A stretch of DNA of 64,000 nt from an uncultured Eubacteriales bacterium (GCA_934457415.1 CAKSHM010000003.1:62001-126000); one strand, 5' to 3'; positions 51,192 to 60,380 are shown, numbered from the stretch's first letter. Program-made: numbers and translations. Notes: generated by a model from the sequence alone, not told the origin.

Positions 51192-53345
51192 ATGCTGGAT
51201 AATATTTATATAATTATTCCGTCGCTTAATCCCGATATTAAGCTTAAAAAAACAGTTGAGGGTATGCTGAATACAGGATTTTCGCACATTCTCCTTGTTG
51301 ACGACGGAAGCGACAGCGAGCATAAAAAATATTTTCCTGAAGAAAATGAAAGCATAACCGTTTTAACCCATAAAACAAATTTGGGAAAAGGTGCGGCACT
51401 TAAAACAGCTTTTAATTACATTCTTGATAATGTACCTGACGCCTGCGGTGTGATAACGGTTGACGGAGACGGCCAGCACACTCCCGAGGACACTTTAAAA
51501 TGCGCAGATGAGCTTGAAAAGAAGAACGGTGCGGTCATACTCGGGTGCAGAGATTTCTCGGGAAAAGATGTACCTAAAAGAAGCAGATTCGGCAACAAAA
51601 CGACCTCGTTTGTATTTAAATTGCTTTGCGGAATTTCCGTATCCGATACTCAGACAGGGCTTCGTGCCTTTCCGCGCTCTGTTTTAAGCGAGCTTATAAA
51701 AATCAAGGGCGAAAGATTCGAATATGAGACAAACATGCTTCTTGTCTTAAGCCGAAAAGGAATAAGCTTTAAAGAGGTTAAAATAAGCACTGTTTATCTT
51801 GAAGAAAATGCGTCCTCCCATTTCAGACCGATAAGGGATTCTATAAGGATCTATCATTTTATTTTATCGTTTTTTATGAGCTCAGCGATTTCGACTGTTA
51901 TCGATATTGTTTTGTTTTACATATTAAGCAGGATTTTATCGGACGCACTCGGCACCGCGACCGTTCTTGCGGCAACGGTGCTTGCAAGGGCAGTATCTTC
52001 TTTTACAAATTACATAATAAACAAGCAAAAGGTTTTTAACTCGGAAAAAATTGAGAATTCGGTTTTAAAATATTACGCGCTTGCAATCCCGCAGATGCTT
52101 GTTTCCGCGCTTATTGTTACAATTCTTAAAAGCATATTTACGGCAGGGTCATTTGTCAGCACAATAATCAAAATGATAGTGGATACCGTTCTTTTCTTTA
52201 TAAGCTACAGAATTCAGAACTGTTGGGTATTTACTGACAGGAGAAAAAAGCTTATGGAAAAATTTTCACAAAAACAAAAAAAACTCACTTTAAAAACCGT
52301 GGTTTGCAGAATTCTTTTAGTTTTAGGCACAGTTCTCGGAGCTTTTATTATAACAATCATTACGGCGTGCGTTATGATAACCCATGGGCCGAGCGAATCG
52401 CTTAAAAATATGCTCGTTATCTCTGCGGAGCAGGCAAGCGCGACAAAATGGGTGCCGTACCTTTTTTTATCAAAAAACTCAGTCAGGGAAATTATGAAGG
52501 CTTCCAAAACTATTTCTACGGATATTGTCAAAGCGGAAGATTATAATAAATCTGCCGCCGGTGACGAATGGGCTGGCAGCGATAAAGGAGTTAAGCTTGA
52601 ATTTTTAAAAGAATCGAAATTCAAGGCTTATTTATGTCTTATAAAGGATCCGAAAAGAGTTAAGATAGGAGTGTCCTCAGAAAATTTTGAGGGGGCTACC
52701 GTGGGAAAATCAATATTTGATATAGTTAAAAAATACAACTGTCTTGCTGCTATTAACGGCGGAGAATTCTCGGACATCGGCGGAAACGGCTCGGGAGCCG
52801 CTCCTATGGGGCTTACATATTCCTTCGGAAAATGTGTCTGGAACGACGGATTAAGGCGTACTTTTATGGGCTTTGACAAAAATGACCGTCTTGTTTGCCG
52901 TAATTCAATCACCAAAGCAGAGGCCGATAAATTAGGAATAAGGGATGCCGTAAGCTTTCAGACAGGAAATGTTCTGATTTCTCAAAACGGTGATGATATC
53001 AAGCTTTATTACGGCGACTCAAACACCGGAACCGCTCAGCGGACTGCAATAGGACAGAGGGCGGACGGAGCGGTTATACTTCTTGTGACCGACGGCAGAA
53101 GCGCTGACAGCATCGGAGCAACGAGAAACGATATTATAGACATAATGGTGAAATATAAAGCCGTGAACGCGGGTATGCTTGACGGAGGCTCTTCCGCAAT
53201 GCTTTATTACAAAGACTATCAGTCTAAATACGGTTTAGACAAGGCTTCGCTTGACAGCTTTCAGCAAAAGGGGCTTGTAAACCGTTACAAGGCATTTGTG
53301 GCGCCCAGAACCATACCGACATTCTTTATTGTGACGGAGGAATAA
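51192..53345 (+). CDS. Three-part fusion: GT2 glycosyltransferase, GtrA flippase, phosphodiester glycosidase
   Basis: 717 residues. Part 1 (1-220) is a GT2 glycosyltransferase of the polyprenyl-phosphate sugar synthase type: VDDGS at 36-40, DGDGQH at 91-96, SDTQTGLRAFP at 151-161. Part 2 (about 222-345) is a four-helix GtrA-like domain, thought to move lipid-linked sugars across the membrane. Part 3 starts with a membrane helix (373-396) and ends in an NAGPA-type phosphodiester glycosidase domain (about 465-717) with AINGGEF at 520-526, QRTAIGQ and DGGSSAML at 664-671. The glycosidase should face outside. AAGGAGAG precedes the ATG. It is followed by an anchored protein gene and a PAP2 gene. 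Confidence 0.85.
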   Translation: MLDNIYIIIPSLNPDIKLKKTVEGMLNTGFSHILLVDDGSDSEHKKYFPEENESITVLTHKTNLGKGAALKTAFNYILDNVPDACGVITVDGDGQHTPEDTLKCADELEKKNGAVILGCRDFSGKDVPKRSRFGNKTTSFVFKLLCGISVSDTQTGLRAFPRSVLSELIKIKGERFEYETNMLLVLSRKGISFKEVKISTVYLEENASSHFRPIRDSIRIYHFILSFFMSSAISTVIDIVLFYILSRILSDALGTATVLAATVLARAVSSFTNYIINKQKVFNSEKIENSVLKYYALAIPQMLVSALIVTILKSIFTAGSFVSTIIKMIVDTVLFFISYRIQNCWVFTDRRKKLMEKFSQKQKKLTLKTVVCRILLVLGTVLGAFIITIITACVMITHGPSESLKNMLVISAEQASATKWVPYLFLSKNSVREIMKASKTISTDIVKAEDYNKSAAGDEWAGSDKGVKLEFLKESKFKAYLCLIKDPKRVKIGVSSENFEGATVGKSIFDIVKKYNCLAAINGGEFSDIGGNGSGAAPMGLTYSFGKCVWNDGLRRTFMGFDKNDRLVCRNSITKAEADKLGIRDAVSFQTGNVLISQNGDDIKLYYGDSNTGTAQRTAIGQRADGAVILLVTDGRSADSIGATRNDIIDIMVKYKAVNAGMLDGGSSAMLYYKDYQSKYGLDKASLDSFQQKGLVNRYKAFVAPRTIPTFFIVTEE

Positions 53346-53348
53346 GAA

Positions 53349-54422
53349 TTGAAGGAAAAATCAAAATTCTATAAAATTTATTTCGGAATTCTTATTGGCT
53401 TCGCGGCTTTACTTTTAGTATCGGGTATTTATTTTTACGGCTGGCTTAAGGATTATGAAAACACACGTCCCGAAGTGGTGGCAAAGGGTGTTATTTCAAA
53501 ATACATAGAAAACGGAAATGCCGGCGCAATGAAATCCGACTGTGCGCTTGATTTATCGGACTATGAAACCGAAAAATCGGTAAGCCAAGCGGTTGAAAGC
53601 TTTACAAAAACTAAAAAAATCACTCTTTCAACCTCGGGAAAGAAAGTAAAGGGCTATGATTTTGCTTACAACATAAAAGCCGACGACAAGACTTTTTTAT
53701 CAATTTATCTTGTAAAGAATAAAGATAAAACCTTTTTCGGGCATTACGGCTACAGTGTTAAAAAATCGGCATTTGCCGACAGCTTTTACAAAACTGCCGT
53801 TATCAAGCTGAGTTCCGACGAGGATATAACGGTAAACGGAATAAAGCTTAAAGACAATGACCGCACAGACGACGCTTTGCCCAAGCTTCCCGAAAGCATA
53901 ACTGCGAAAATCAAAAACAAAAAGCAGACCGCTAAGCTTAACCGACTTATAAATCCAAATCCCGAAATCAAAGCCTTTAAAAATGAAAAAGCTATGGAAA
54001 TCAAGAATAACAACGGGATTTTCGAAGTTATCAACAATTATTCGGGAGTTATCGGCGACAAGATAACCGACTTCGCTTTAGAGGCGGCAAAAACCTATGC
54101 GGCTTACATGCAGGACGATAAGAGATTTTCTCAGGTTGCGGCTTATTTAATGCCTAAAACGGAATTTTATCAGAATTTGAAAACAAGTCTTGTTATGTTT
54201 GCATGGAAGCATGATTCTTATCATTTTGAAAATATCGACACAAGCGAGCTTTATTCTTATTCAGATACGCTTTTCAGCGTAAGAGTAAAGTTTGAACAGG
54301 TGCTGAAATTAGGCAAAAAGGAATACAGGGACAATTTTGACAAGAATATTTTTGTCTCATTCGAAAACAATACATTGAGCATTATTGATATGCAAAGTGT
54401 GGGAGAAAGCGCAAATGAATGA
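53349..54422 (+). CDS. Membrane-anchored protein of unknown function
   Basis: 357 residues. One N-terminal helix (about 8-30, IYFGILIGFAALLLVSGIYF) with a basic front end predicts an anchored protein facing outside. The rest is lysine-rich and beta-like, with a central repeated NTF2-like feel, but I recognise no family. Translation starts at TTG with GGAGG 8 bases upstream. It begins 3 bases after the fusion protein and overlaps the PAP2 gene by 8 bases, so all three are tightly coupled. Confidence 0.8.
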   Translation: MKEKSKFYKIYFGILIGFAALLLVSGIYFYGWLKDYENTRPEVVAKGVISKYIENGNAGAMKSDCALDLSDYETEKSVSQAVESFTKTKKITLSTSGKKVKGYDFAYNIKADDKTFLSIYLVKNKDKTFFGHYGYSVKKSAFADSFYKTAVIKLSSDEDITVNGIKLKDNDRTDDALPKLPESITAKIKNKKQTAKLNRLINPNPEIKAFKNEKAMEIKNNNGIFEVINNYSGVIGDKITDFALEAAKTYAAYMQDDKRFSQVAAYLMPKTEFYQNLKTSLVMFAWKHDSYHFENIDTSELYSYSDTLFSVRVKFEQVLKLGKKEYRDNFDKNIFVSFENNTLSIIDMQSVGESANE

Positions 54423-54978
54423 ATTTGAAATCAGAATTCTTGATTTTATTCAGGATAAATTTGCCTGTGAATTTTTAGATTTTTTAATGCCGATAATTTC
54501 AATATTCGGAGACGGCGGAGTTTTCTGGATTGCATTATCAATACTTTTTATAATAATTCCGAAAACCCGAAAAACAGGCATTACAATGGGCTGCGCCCTT
54601 TTACTGGGTCTTGTTTTAGGCAACGGTTTGCTTAAAAACCTGATTGCAAGGACGCGTCCCTATGACATTAACACAGATTTTCGGCTGCTTGTAAAAAAGC
54701 TGTCTGATTATTCTTTTCCCTCGGGACACACGCTTGCATCATTTGAATGCGCAAGCGTTCTTGTGATAAAATATAAAAAACTCGGAATACCGGCACTTAT
54801 TCTTGCCGTGTTCATTGCTTTTTCAAGGCTTTATCTTTATGTTCATTATCCTACCGATGTTATGGCAGGAGCAATTCTCGGAACCGCTTTCGGATTTCTT
54901 GCGGTGTTTATTGTCAATAAGTGCGACAATAAAATAAAAGGGATAAAAAAAGAAAAAAAGAATTTTTCCAATATTTAA
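54415..54978 (+). CDS. PAP2 family membrane phosphatase
   Basis: 187 residues with about five membrane helices. The three phosphatase motifs are present: KNLIARTRP, PSGHT and SRLYLYVHYPTDV. Family members dephosphorylate undecaprenyl pyrophosphate or other lipid phosphates. In this operon it would recycle the lipid carrier released by glycan transfer (inference). I choose the ATG at 54415, overlapping the previous stop and 9 bases after GGAG; the open frame begins 10 codons earlier. Confidence 0.9.
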   Translation: MNEFEIRILDFIQDKFACEFLDFLMPIISIFGDGGVFWIALSILFIIIPKTRKTGITMGCALLLGLVLGNGLLKNLIARTRPYDINTDFRLLVKKLSDYSFPSGHTLASFECASVLVIKYKKLGIPALILAVFIAFSRLYLYVHYPTDVMAGAILGTAFGFLAVFIVNKCDNKIKGIKKEKKNFSNI

Positions 54979-55015
54979 AATCCCGAATAATTCTTTTAAA
55001 ACGAATATAAAGCGT

Positions 55016-55065
55016 AACGGCACCCGTATATTTTGCAAATGCAAATATACGGGTGCCGTTTTATA
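55016..55065. terminator. Terminator between the PAP2 gene and atpC
   Basis: Perfect 18-pair stem (55016-55033 with 55043-55060) between convergent genes, then TTATACTT on the plus strand. Confidence 0.8.
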
Positions 55066-55070
55066 CTTAT

Positions 55071-55334
55071 TTATTCTTCAAATTCAAAGCTTCCGGTAAG
55101 GAGGACGGTTTCATCTTTTGAAACTGTAAGAATTCCTGTGCCGGTACGGGCTTTTTTAACAGTTTCATCTTCAAACGTGATACTGCATTCGCCTTCTTTA
55201 ACGGCTGTGGCAAAAGGAATATGTCCTGCCATAACCGCAAGGTCGCCCTCGGTTCCGCGAAGCGACAAATCCGAAACATCGCCGCAGAAAGCATTTCCGT
55301 TAGGTGTAGAAACAATAAGCTTAAAGGTGTTCAT
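55071..55334 (-). CDS. atpC: ATP synthase epsilon subunit, short form
   Basis: 87 residues, whereas most epsilon subunits have 130-140. The N-terminal beta sandwich is complete (FKLIVSTPNGNAFCGDV, GDLAVMAGHIPFATAV) but the C-terminal helical hairpin that inhibits ATP hydrolysis is absent. The stop codon is followed directly by the operon terminator, so the missing part has not merely shifted frame nearby. The protein should still couple gamma to the c ring. Confidence 0.92.
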   Translation of the reverse strand: MNTFKLIVSTPNGNAFCGDVSDLSLRGTEGDLAVMAGHIPFATAVKEGECSITFEDETVKKARTGTGILTVSKDETVLLTGSFEFEE

Positions 55335-55337
55335 AGC

Positions 55338-56732
55338 TTATCCCTTCTTTGCCTTTTCGACTGCCTCGTCTATAGTTCCGACAAAGAGGAATGCCGATTC
55401 GGGCAGATCGTCGTGTTTACCCTCGATTATTTCCTTAAATCCGCGGATAGTTTCGCTTAACGGAACATAAGTGCCCTCAATTCCCGTGAACTTTTCGGAA
55501 ACATGGAAAGGCTGAGATAAAAATCTCTGAATTTTTCTTGCTCTTGAAACGGTTAATTTATCCTCATCGGAAAGCTCATCCATACCCATTATTGCGATAA
55601 TATCCATAAGTTCATTATAGCGCTGCAATATTCTCTGGACCTCTCTTGCAACCGCATAATGTTCTTCGCCGAGGATTTCGGAAGAAAGGATACGGCTTGT
55701 TGATTCAAGAGGATCAACCGCAGGATAAATGCCCTGAGACGCAATATCACGGGAAAGAACGGTCGTTGCGTCCAAGTGGGCAAAGGTAGTTGCGGGGGCA
55801 GGGTCAGTAAGGTCGTCAGCAGGAACATAAACCGCCTGAACAGATGTGATAGAGCCTTTCTTTGTGGAAGTAATTCTTTCCTGCAAGGCACCCATTTCGT
55901 TGGCAAGTGTCGGCTGATAGCCTACGGCGGACGGCATTCTGCCGAGAAGCGCGGAAACCTCGCTTCCCGCCTGAGTAAATCTGAAAATATTATCTATAAA
56001 CAGAAGAACATCCTGTCCCTCGGTATCGCGGAAATATTCAGCCATAGTAAGTCCCGAAAGTCCGACGCGCATTCTCGCTCCGGGGGGTTCATTCATCTGA
56101 CCGTAAACAAGGGCGGTATTTGAAAGAACTCCCGACTGTTTCATTTCATTATAAAGGTCGTTTCCCTCTCTTGTACGCTCGCCGACGCCCGTAAACACGG
56201 AAAGACCGCCGTGTTCTTTGGCAATATTATTGATAAGCTCCATAATAAGAACGGTTTTTCCGACGCCTGCGCCTCCGAAAAGACCGATTTTTCCGCCCTT
56301 TGAATAGGGGCAGATAAGGTCGATAACCTTAATTCCGGTTTCGAGAATTTCAGTTGAAGCGGCAAGCTCATCATATTCGGGCGGATTTCTGTGGATATCC
56401 CAGCGCTCGGCTGTTTTAACGGGCTCGCCGTTATCAACTGTTTCGCCGAGAACATTGAAAATCCTTCCCAAGGTTTCTCTTCCTACGGGGACGCTTATGG
56501 CTTTACCCGTATCGGTGACTTCGGTGCCTCTTTTTAAGCCGTCTGTGGAAGCCATTGCAATACAACGGACCGTATTATCTCCAACATGCTGAGCAACCTC
56601 TACGGTAAGCGTTCTGTCACCCACCGGCACTGTCAGAGCATTATTTATCGCAGGAAGAGAATTCTGTTCGAATTTTACATCGACAACAGGACCCATTACC
56701 TGTTCAACATAGCCTTTATTTTTTTCAGACAA
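55338..56732 (-). CDS. atpD: ATP synthase beta subunit
   Basis: 464 residues. Walker A GGAGVGKTVLI, the catalytic glutamate region GERTREGNDLY, and the DELSEED-like DELSDEDK. This is the catalytic subunit of F1. The start is TTG with GGAGG 8 bases upstream; no ATG lies near the N terminus. Confidence 0.97.
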   Translation of the reverse strand: MSEKNKGYVEQVMGPVVDVKFEQNSLPAINNALTVPVGDRTLTVEVAQHVGDNTVRCIAMASTDGLKRGTEVTDTGKAISVPVGRETLGRIFNVLGETVDNGEPVKTAERWDIHRNPPEYDELAASTEILETGIKVIDLICPYSKGGKIGLFGGAGVGKTVLIMELINNIAKEHGGLSVFTGVGERTREGNDLYNEMKQSGVLSNTALVYGQMNEPPGARMRVGLSGLTMAEYFRDTEGQDVLLFIDNIFRFTQAGSEVSALLGRMPSAVGYQPTLANEMGALQERITSTKKGSITSVQAVYVPADDLTDPAPATTFAHLDATTVLSRDIASQGIYPAVDPLESTSRILSSEILGEEHYAVAREVQRILQRYNELMDIIAIMGMDELSDEDKLTVSRARKIQRFLSQPFHVSEKFTGIEGTYVPLSETIRGFKEIIEGKHDDLPESAFLFVGTIDEAVEKAKKG

Positions 56733-56748
56733 AGGTTTTTCCTCCTTT

Positions 56749-57552
56749 TTATTCGCCAGAGCCGGCCACTATTTCAGTAATCTCCTGAGTAATAGCTCCT
56801 TGTCGGGCGCGGTTATATTTAAGCCTTAAATCATCTATCATCTGCTGAGCGTTCTTACCGGCCGAATCCATGGCGTTTCTTCTGGCGGCAATCTCGCACG
56901 CATAGCTTTCACAAACTAAAGAATAAATTATTCCTGCGAGATATTCCGAAACTATGCTGTTTAAAACAGTAAGCTCATCAGGCTCAAAAACTGCGCCCGA
57001 TACACAAGCGGACTCATCCTTTGCAAGCGGGAGCAGCGTCTTAACAGTTGCCTCCTGAGAAAGAACGGAATTATATTTTGTAAATATTATAAGGAGTTTC
57101 GAGAACTCTTTATTCTCAAATTCTCTGCAAAGCTTTTCGGAAAGCTGCTTTGCCTCCGAATATCCGTAACCCTCACACAAAATCAGTTCCTTTGAAAATC
57201 TATCGCACGCGCGCTTTCCGACAGGAATAAACTCAGCATTTTCAAATTCCTTGGCAAGTCTGAAAACATTGGCATTATAACCGCCGGCAAGACCGCGGTC
57301 GCCCGCTATGACGATAATTTTCGTTTTATCCGCGCCGTTATCCTGCAAAAAGGGGCTTTGATTACACTCATTTACACCGCAGAGCATTTTAACGGTGCTC
57401 ATAACGGCATCTGAATATTCTCTGGATCTGAGCATAGCGGAATTTGATTTTTTAAGCTTTGAGGAAGCGACGAGCCCCATTGCCTTAGTCAGATGAAGGG
57501 TTGAATTAACACTTTTGATTCTGATTCGAAGTTTCTTAATATCAGCACCCAA
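56749..57552 (-). CDS. atpG: ATP synthase gamma subunit
   Basis: About 267 residues. IKKLRIRIKSVNSTLHLTKAM and the C-terminal YNRARQGAITQEITEIV form the rotating central coiled coil. I use the TTG at 57552, which is 8-9 bases after GAGGT; a GTG two codons earlier is only 2 bases from it. The atpA stop is seven bases away. Confidence 0.93.
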   Translation of the reverse strand: MGADIKKLRIRIKSVNSTLHLTKAMGLVASSKLKKSNSAMLRSREYSDAVMSTVKMLCGVNECNQSPFLQDNGADKTKIIVIAGDRGLAGGYNANVFRLAKEFENAEFIPVGKRACDRFSKELILCEGYGYSEAKQLSEKLCREFENKEFSKLLIIFTKYNSVLSQEATVKTLLPLAKDESACVSGAVFEPDELTVLNSIVSEYLAGIIYSLVCESYACEIAARRNAMDSAGKNAQQMIDDLRLKYNRARQGAITQEITEIVAGSGE

Positions 57553-57558
57553 GAGCAC

Positions 57559-59052
57559 TCACCTCTTCATTTCCGAAAGAGCTTTTTTGAGTGTTTCGAT
57601 GTCCTCATCTTCAAAATAGTTCTCTTTTATACGTTTAAGAAAATCTCCGTATTTATTTTTAAGAAGAGCATAAAGATCGGACTCATACTTCCTGACATCT
57701 TTAACTTCAATATCATTAAGATATCCGTTGATAACGGCATAAACTATTGCAACCTGACAGCCGACCTCAACCGGAGAATTTTTATTCTGTTTTAAAACTT
57801 CAACTATTCTTTCGCCCAAGGCAAGACGCGCCTTTGTATCTGCGTCAAGATCGCTGCCGAACTGAGCGAAAGCCTGCAGCTCTCTATATTGAGAATAAAG
57901 AAGCTTAAGCTCACCCGAAACCTTTTTCATTCCCTTAAGCTGGGCGGAGCCGCCGACACGGCTTACCGAAATACCAGGGTTTATAGCGGGCATAATGCCG
58001 CTGTGGAAAAGCTCGGATTCAAGGAATATCTGACCGTCGGTAATTGAAATAACATTAGTAGGAATATATGCCGAGACATCCCCTGCCTGAGTTTCAATGA
58101 TAGGAAGAGCTGTTATTGAACCGCCGCCGTATTCCTCGGCAACGCATGCCGCTCTTTCAAGCAGACGGGAGTGAAGATAGAATACATCTCCCGGGTAGGC
58201 TTCACGGCCCGGCGGTCTTCTTATAAGAAGAGAAAGTGCGCGGTAAGCCACGGCGTGCTTTGAAAGGTCATCATAAATAATAAGGACATCCTTCCCCTGC
58301 GCGCGGAAATATTCAGCCATTGCGCAGCCTGCATACGGTGCTATATACTGAAGCGGAGCGCTCTCCGACGCAAAAGCCGAAACAACAATGGTATAATCCA
58401 TAGCGCCTTCGCGTTTTAAATCGTTTACAAGCTGAACGACAGAGGTTGATTTCTGACCTATTGAAACATAGATACAGATAACTCCGCTGTCCTTCTGATT
58501 TATAATCGTATCGGTAATAATTTCGGTTTTACCCGTCTGTCTGTCGCCGATAATAAGCTCTCTCTGACCGCGGCCGATAGGAATCATACTGTCTATGGCC
58601 TTAATTCCGGTCTGCAGAGGAACGCTTACGCTTTTACGCTCGATTATTCCCGGGGCCTCAGATTCAACGGGTCTGAATTCCGCTGACTCTATCGGACCTT
58701 TTCCGTCGATAGGATCTCCCAGTGCGTTTACAATTCTTCCGAGGAACTGTTCGCCTACGGGAACGGAAAGGACCTTTCCCGTTCTTTTTACCTCCGAGCC
58801 CTCGGAAATACTGTCATTATCAGATAAAATCGCAACCGAAACATCTTCGCTCTCAAGGTTCTGGGCAACTCCGAAGCTGCCATCGGCAAATTCAAGAAGC
58901 TCGTTTGACATGCAGTTACGCAATCCGTAAACACGGGCAATTCCGTCGCCAACTGAAATTACCCTGCCGGTCTCGCGCATTTCTACACGGTCATCATAAT
59001 TCCTGATTTGTTCCTTAATAATACTGCTTATTTCTTCAGCTTTTGTTTTCAT
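57559..59052 (-). CDS. atpA: ATP synthase alpha subunit
   Basis: 497 residues. Walker A GDRQTGKTEI, the alpha-specific NALGDPIDGKGP, and the SVSRVGGSAQ signature. It forms the noncatalytic nucleotide sites of F1. The ATG overlaps the atpH stop by four bases (ATGA). Confidence 0.97.
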   Translation of the reverse strand: MKTKAEEISSIIKEQIRNYDDRVEMRETGRVISVGDGIARVYGLRNCMSNELLEFADGSFGVAQNLESEDVSVAILSDNDSISEGSEVKRTGKVLSVPVGEQFLGRIVNALGDPIDGKGPIESAEFRPVESEAPGIIERKSVSVPLQTGIKAIDSMIPIGRGQRELIIGDRQTGKTEIITDTIINQKDSGVICIYVSIGQKSTSVVQLVNDLKREGAMDYTIVVSAFASESAPLQYIAPYAGCAMAEYFRAQGKDVLIIYDDLSKHAVAYRALSLLIRRPPGREAYPGDVFYLHSRLLERAACVAEEYGGGSITALPIIETQAGDVSAYIPTNVISITDGQIFLESELFHSGIMPAINPGISVSRVGGSAQLKGMKKVSGELKLLYSQYRELQAFAQFGSDLDADTKARLALGERIVEVLKQNKNSPVEVGCQVAIVYAVINGYLNDIEVKDVRKYESDLYALLKNKYGDFLKRIKENYFEDEDIETLKKALSEMKR

Positions 59053-59579
59053 CTGTCAATCACTTCCTTTATATCGCGAAGCTTTGAACTGATACTGCCG
59101 TCAAAAACCTTTCCGTCAACACGGATTACCATTCCGCCGATAAGAGAAGGATCTTCACTGCATTCAAGCTTGACTTTTTTATTTATTAGTTTTTCTGTTT
59201 TTTCCTTTACCGCGCTTTTTTCCTTTTCCGTAAGTGCAACGGCGCTTACAACCTTTGCGACGGCTATTTTAAATGAATCGTTATAAATTCTGCGGTAAGC
59301 CGAAACGCATTCCTCAATTTTAGAAATCCGCTTTCTTTCACAAAGCAGCTTTAAAAAATTAAGAGTATCCTTAGAAACATAAGGCTTAAAAGCTTTTTCT
59401 ATTAAAGAAAGCTTTTCTTCTTTTAAAACGGCAGGAGAGCTTAAAAGCTCCTTATATTCGGGATTACTTAAAAAAATTTCCGAAACAAGCTCTAAATCCG
59501 AAAGGTATTTTTCACTTTGACTGCTGTTTTGCCCCAACTCAAAAAGCGCCTCGGCATACTCTGTATAAACATCATTCAT
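59049..59579 (-). CDS. atpH: ATP synthase delta subunit
   Basis: 176 residues, all-helical N-terminal domain (YTEYAEALFELGQ) with the C-terminal segment DPSLIGGMVIRVDGKVFDGSI typical of delta. It links the F1 head to the b stalk. I use the ATG at 59579, overlapping the atpF end, with GGTGAAG upstream; the open frame has seven more codons. Confidence 0.94.
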   Translation of the reverse strand: MNDVYTEYAEALFELGQNSSQSEKYLSDLELVSEIFLSNPEYKELLSSPAVLKEEKLSLIEKAFKPYVSKDTLNFLKLLCERKRISKIEECVSAYRRIYNDSFKIAVAKVVSAVALTEKEKSAVKEKTEKLINKKVKLECSEDPSLIGGMVIRVDGKVFDGSISSKLRDIKEVIDR

Positions 59580-60081
59580 TTTCTTCACCGATTTCATCAA
59601 TGAAAGAATCTATGATTTTATGATGATCCTCTTCGCTTATTTCGCGGCTGAGCAGCTTCCCTGCAACCGCTACCGAAACATCAGCTATCTGTTTTTTCAT
59701 AGCTTCCTCGGATTTACGCCTTTCGAGCTCCATTTCGTTTCTTGCGCGGTCAACGATGGACTCGGCCTGCTTTTTGGCTTCGGCGACAATTTCATCGCCT
59801 CTGCGGTCCGCAGCTTTTGCCGCTTCCTTAATAATACCGTCCGCACATTTATCGGCTTCGGTAATTTTCGCATTCCACTCGTTCTCTGTTTTCTTAGCGT
59901 TATCAAGAGCGGTCTTAGCATTTGAATAATCGGTATCAATAGCGGACTGCCGCTCGTCAAGCACTTTATTTACAGGTTTAAAAAGAAAGTGTCTGATAAT
60001 TAAAAACAGAATGATAAGATTGCAAAGCGAAATTACTATGGACCAGATATTTACGGATATTACATCGAGAAAATCCGACAT
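59572..60081 (-). CDS. atpF: ATP synthase b subunit
   Basis: 169 residues. One membrane helix (about 11-30) followed by a long charged helix rich in Ala, Lys and Glu (RQSAIDTDYSNAKTALDNAKK). It forms the peripheral stalk. AGGAGAG lies about 9 bases before the ATG. It overlaps atpH by 8 bases. Confidence 0.95.
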   Translation of the reverse strand: MSDFLDVISVNIWSIVISLCNLIILFLIIRHFLFKPVNKVLDERQSAIDTDYSNAKTALDNAKKTENEWNAKITEADKCADGIIKEAAKAADRRGDEIVAEAKKQAESIVDRARNEMELERRKSEEAMKKQIADVSVAVAGKLLSREISEEDHHKIIDSFIDEIGEENE

Positions 60082-60098
60082 TTTTGCAATCTCTCCTA

Positions 60099-60380
60099 TC
60101 AGATATTGTTTTTAAGAATATTAACAAATCTGCCCGGAGCGACAAATATGAGAAGAATTGCTATAACGAGTGCGTAAAGACCTGTTGTTTCGGCTATTGC
60201 GCAGCCCATGATCATAGTAGTTGTTACGGGACCCTTGCATTCCGGCTGACGGCCTATAGCTTCGCATGCCTTAGCTACCGCGTTACCTTCACCGATACCA
60301 GGGCCTATACCTGCGATCATTGCACAGCCTGCGCCGAGAGCGCATCCGCCTAAAATAATTCCTATTGCGAGTTCTAACAT
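60099..60380 (-). CDS. atpE: ATP synthase c subunit with Na+-type, two-carboxylate site
   Basis: 93 residues, two helices. Loop RQPE (44-47) is canonical. The ion site reads E64-T65-T66 with Y69 (AETTGLYAL), the pattern of Na+-binding c rings. In helix 1 GPGIGEG has Glu (E31) where Na+ rings usually have Gln, matching the two-carboxylate c ring described in Fusobacterium nucleatum. Its start overlaps the atpB stop. Na+ coupling is inferred. Confidence 0.95.
   Translation of the reverse strand: MLELAIGIILGGCALGAGCAMIAGIGPGIGEGNAVAKACEAIGRQPECKGPVTTTMIMGCAIAETTGLYALVIAILLIFVAPGRFVNILKNNI

Noticed and set aside
55067..55315. Alternative minus-strand frame overlapping atpC
   Set aside because: The other frame encodes a recognisable epsilon beta sandwich; this one has no family resemblance.
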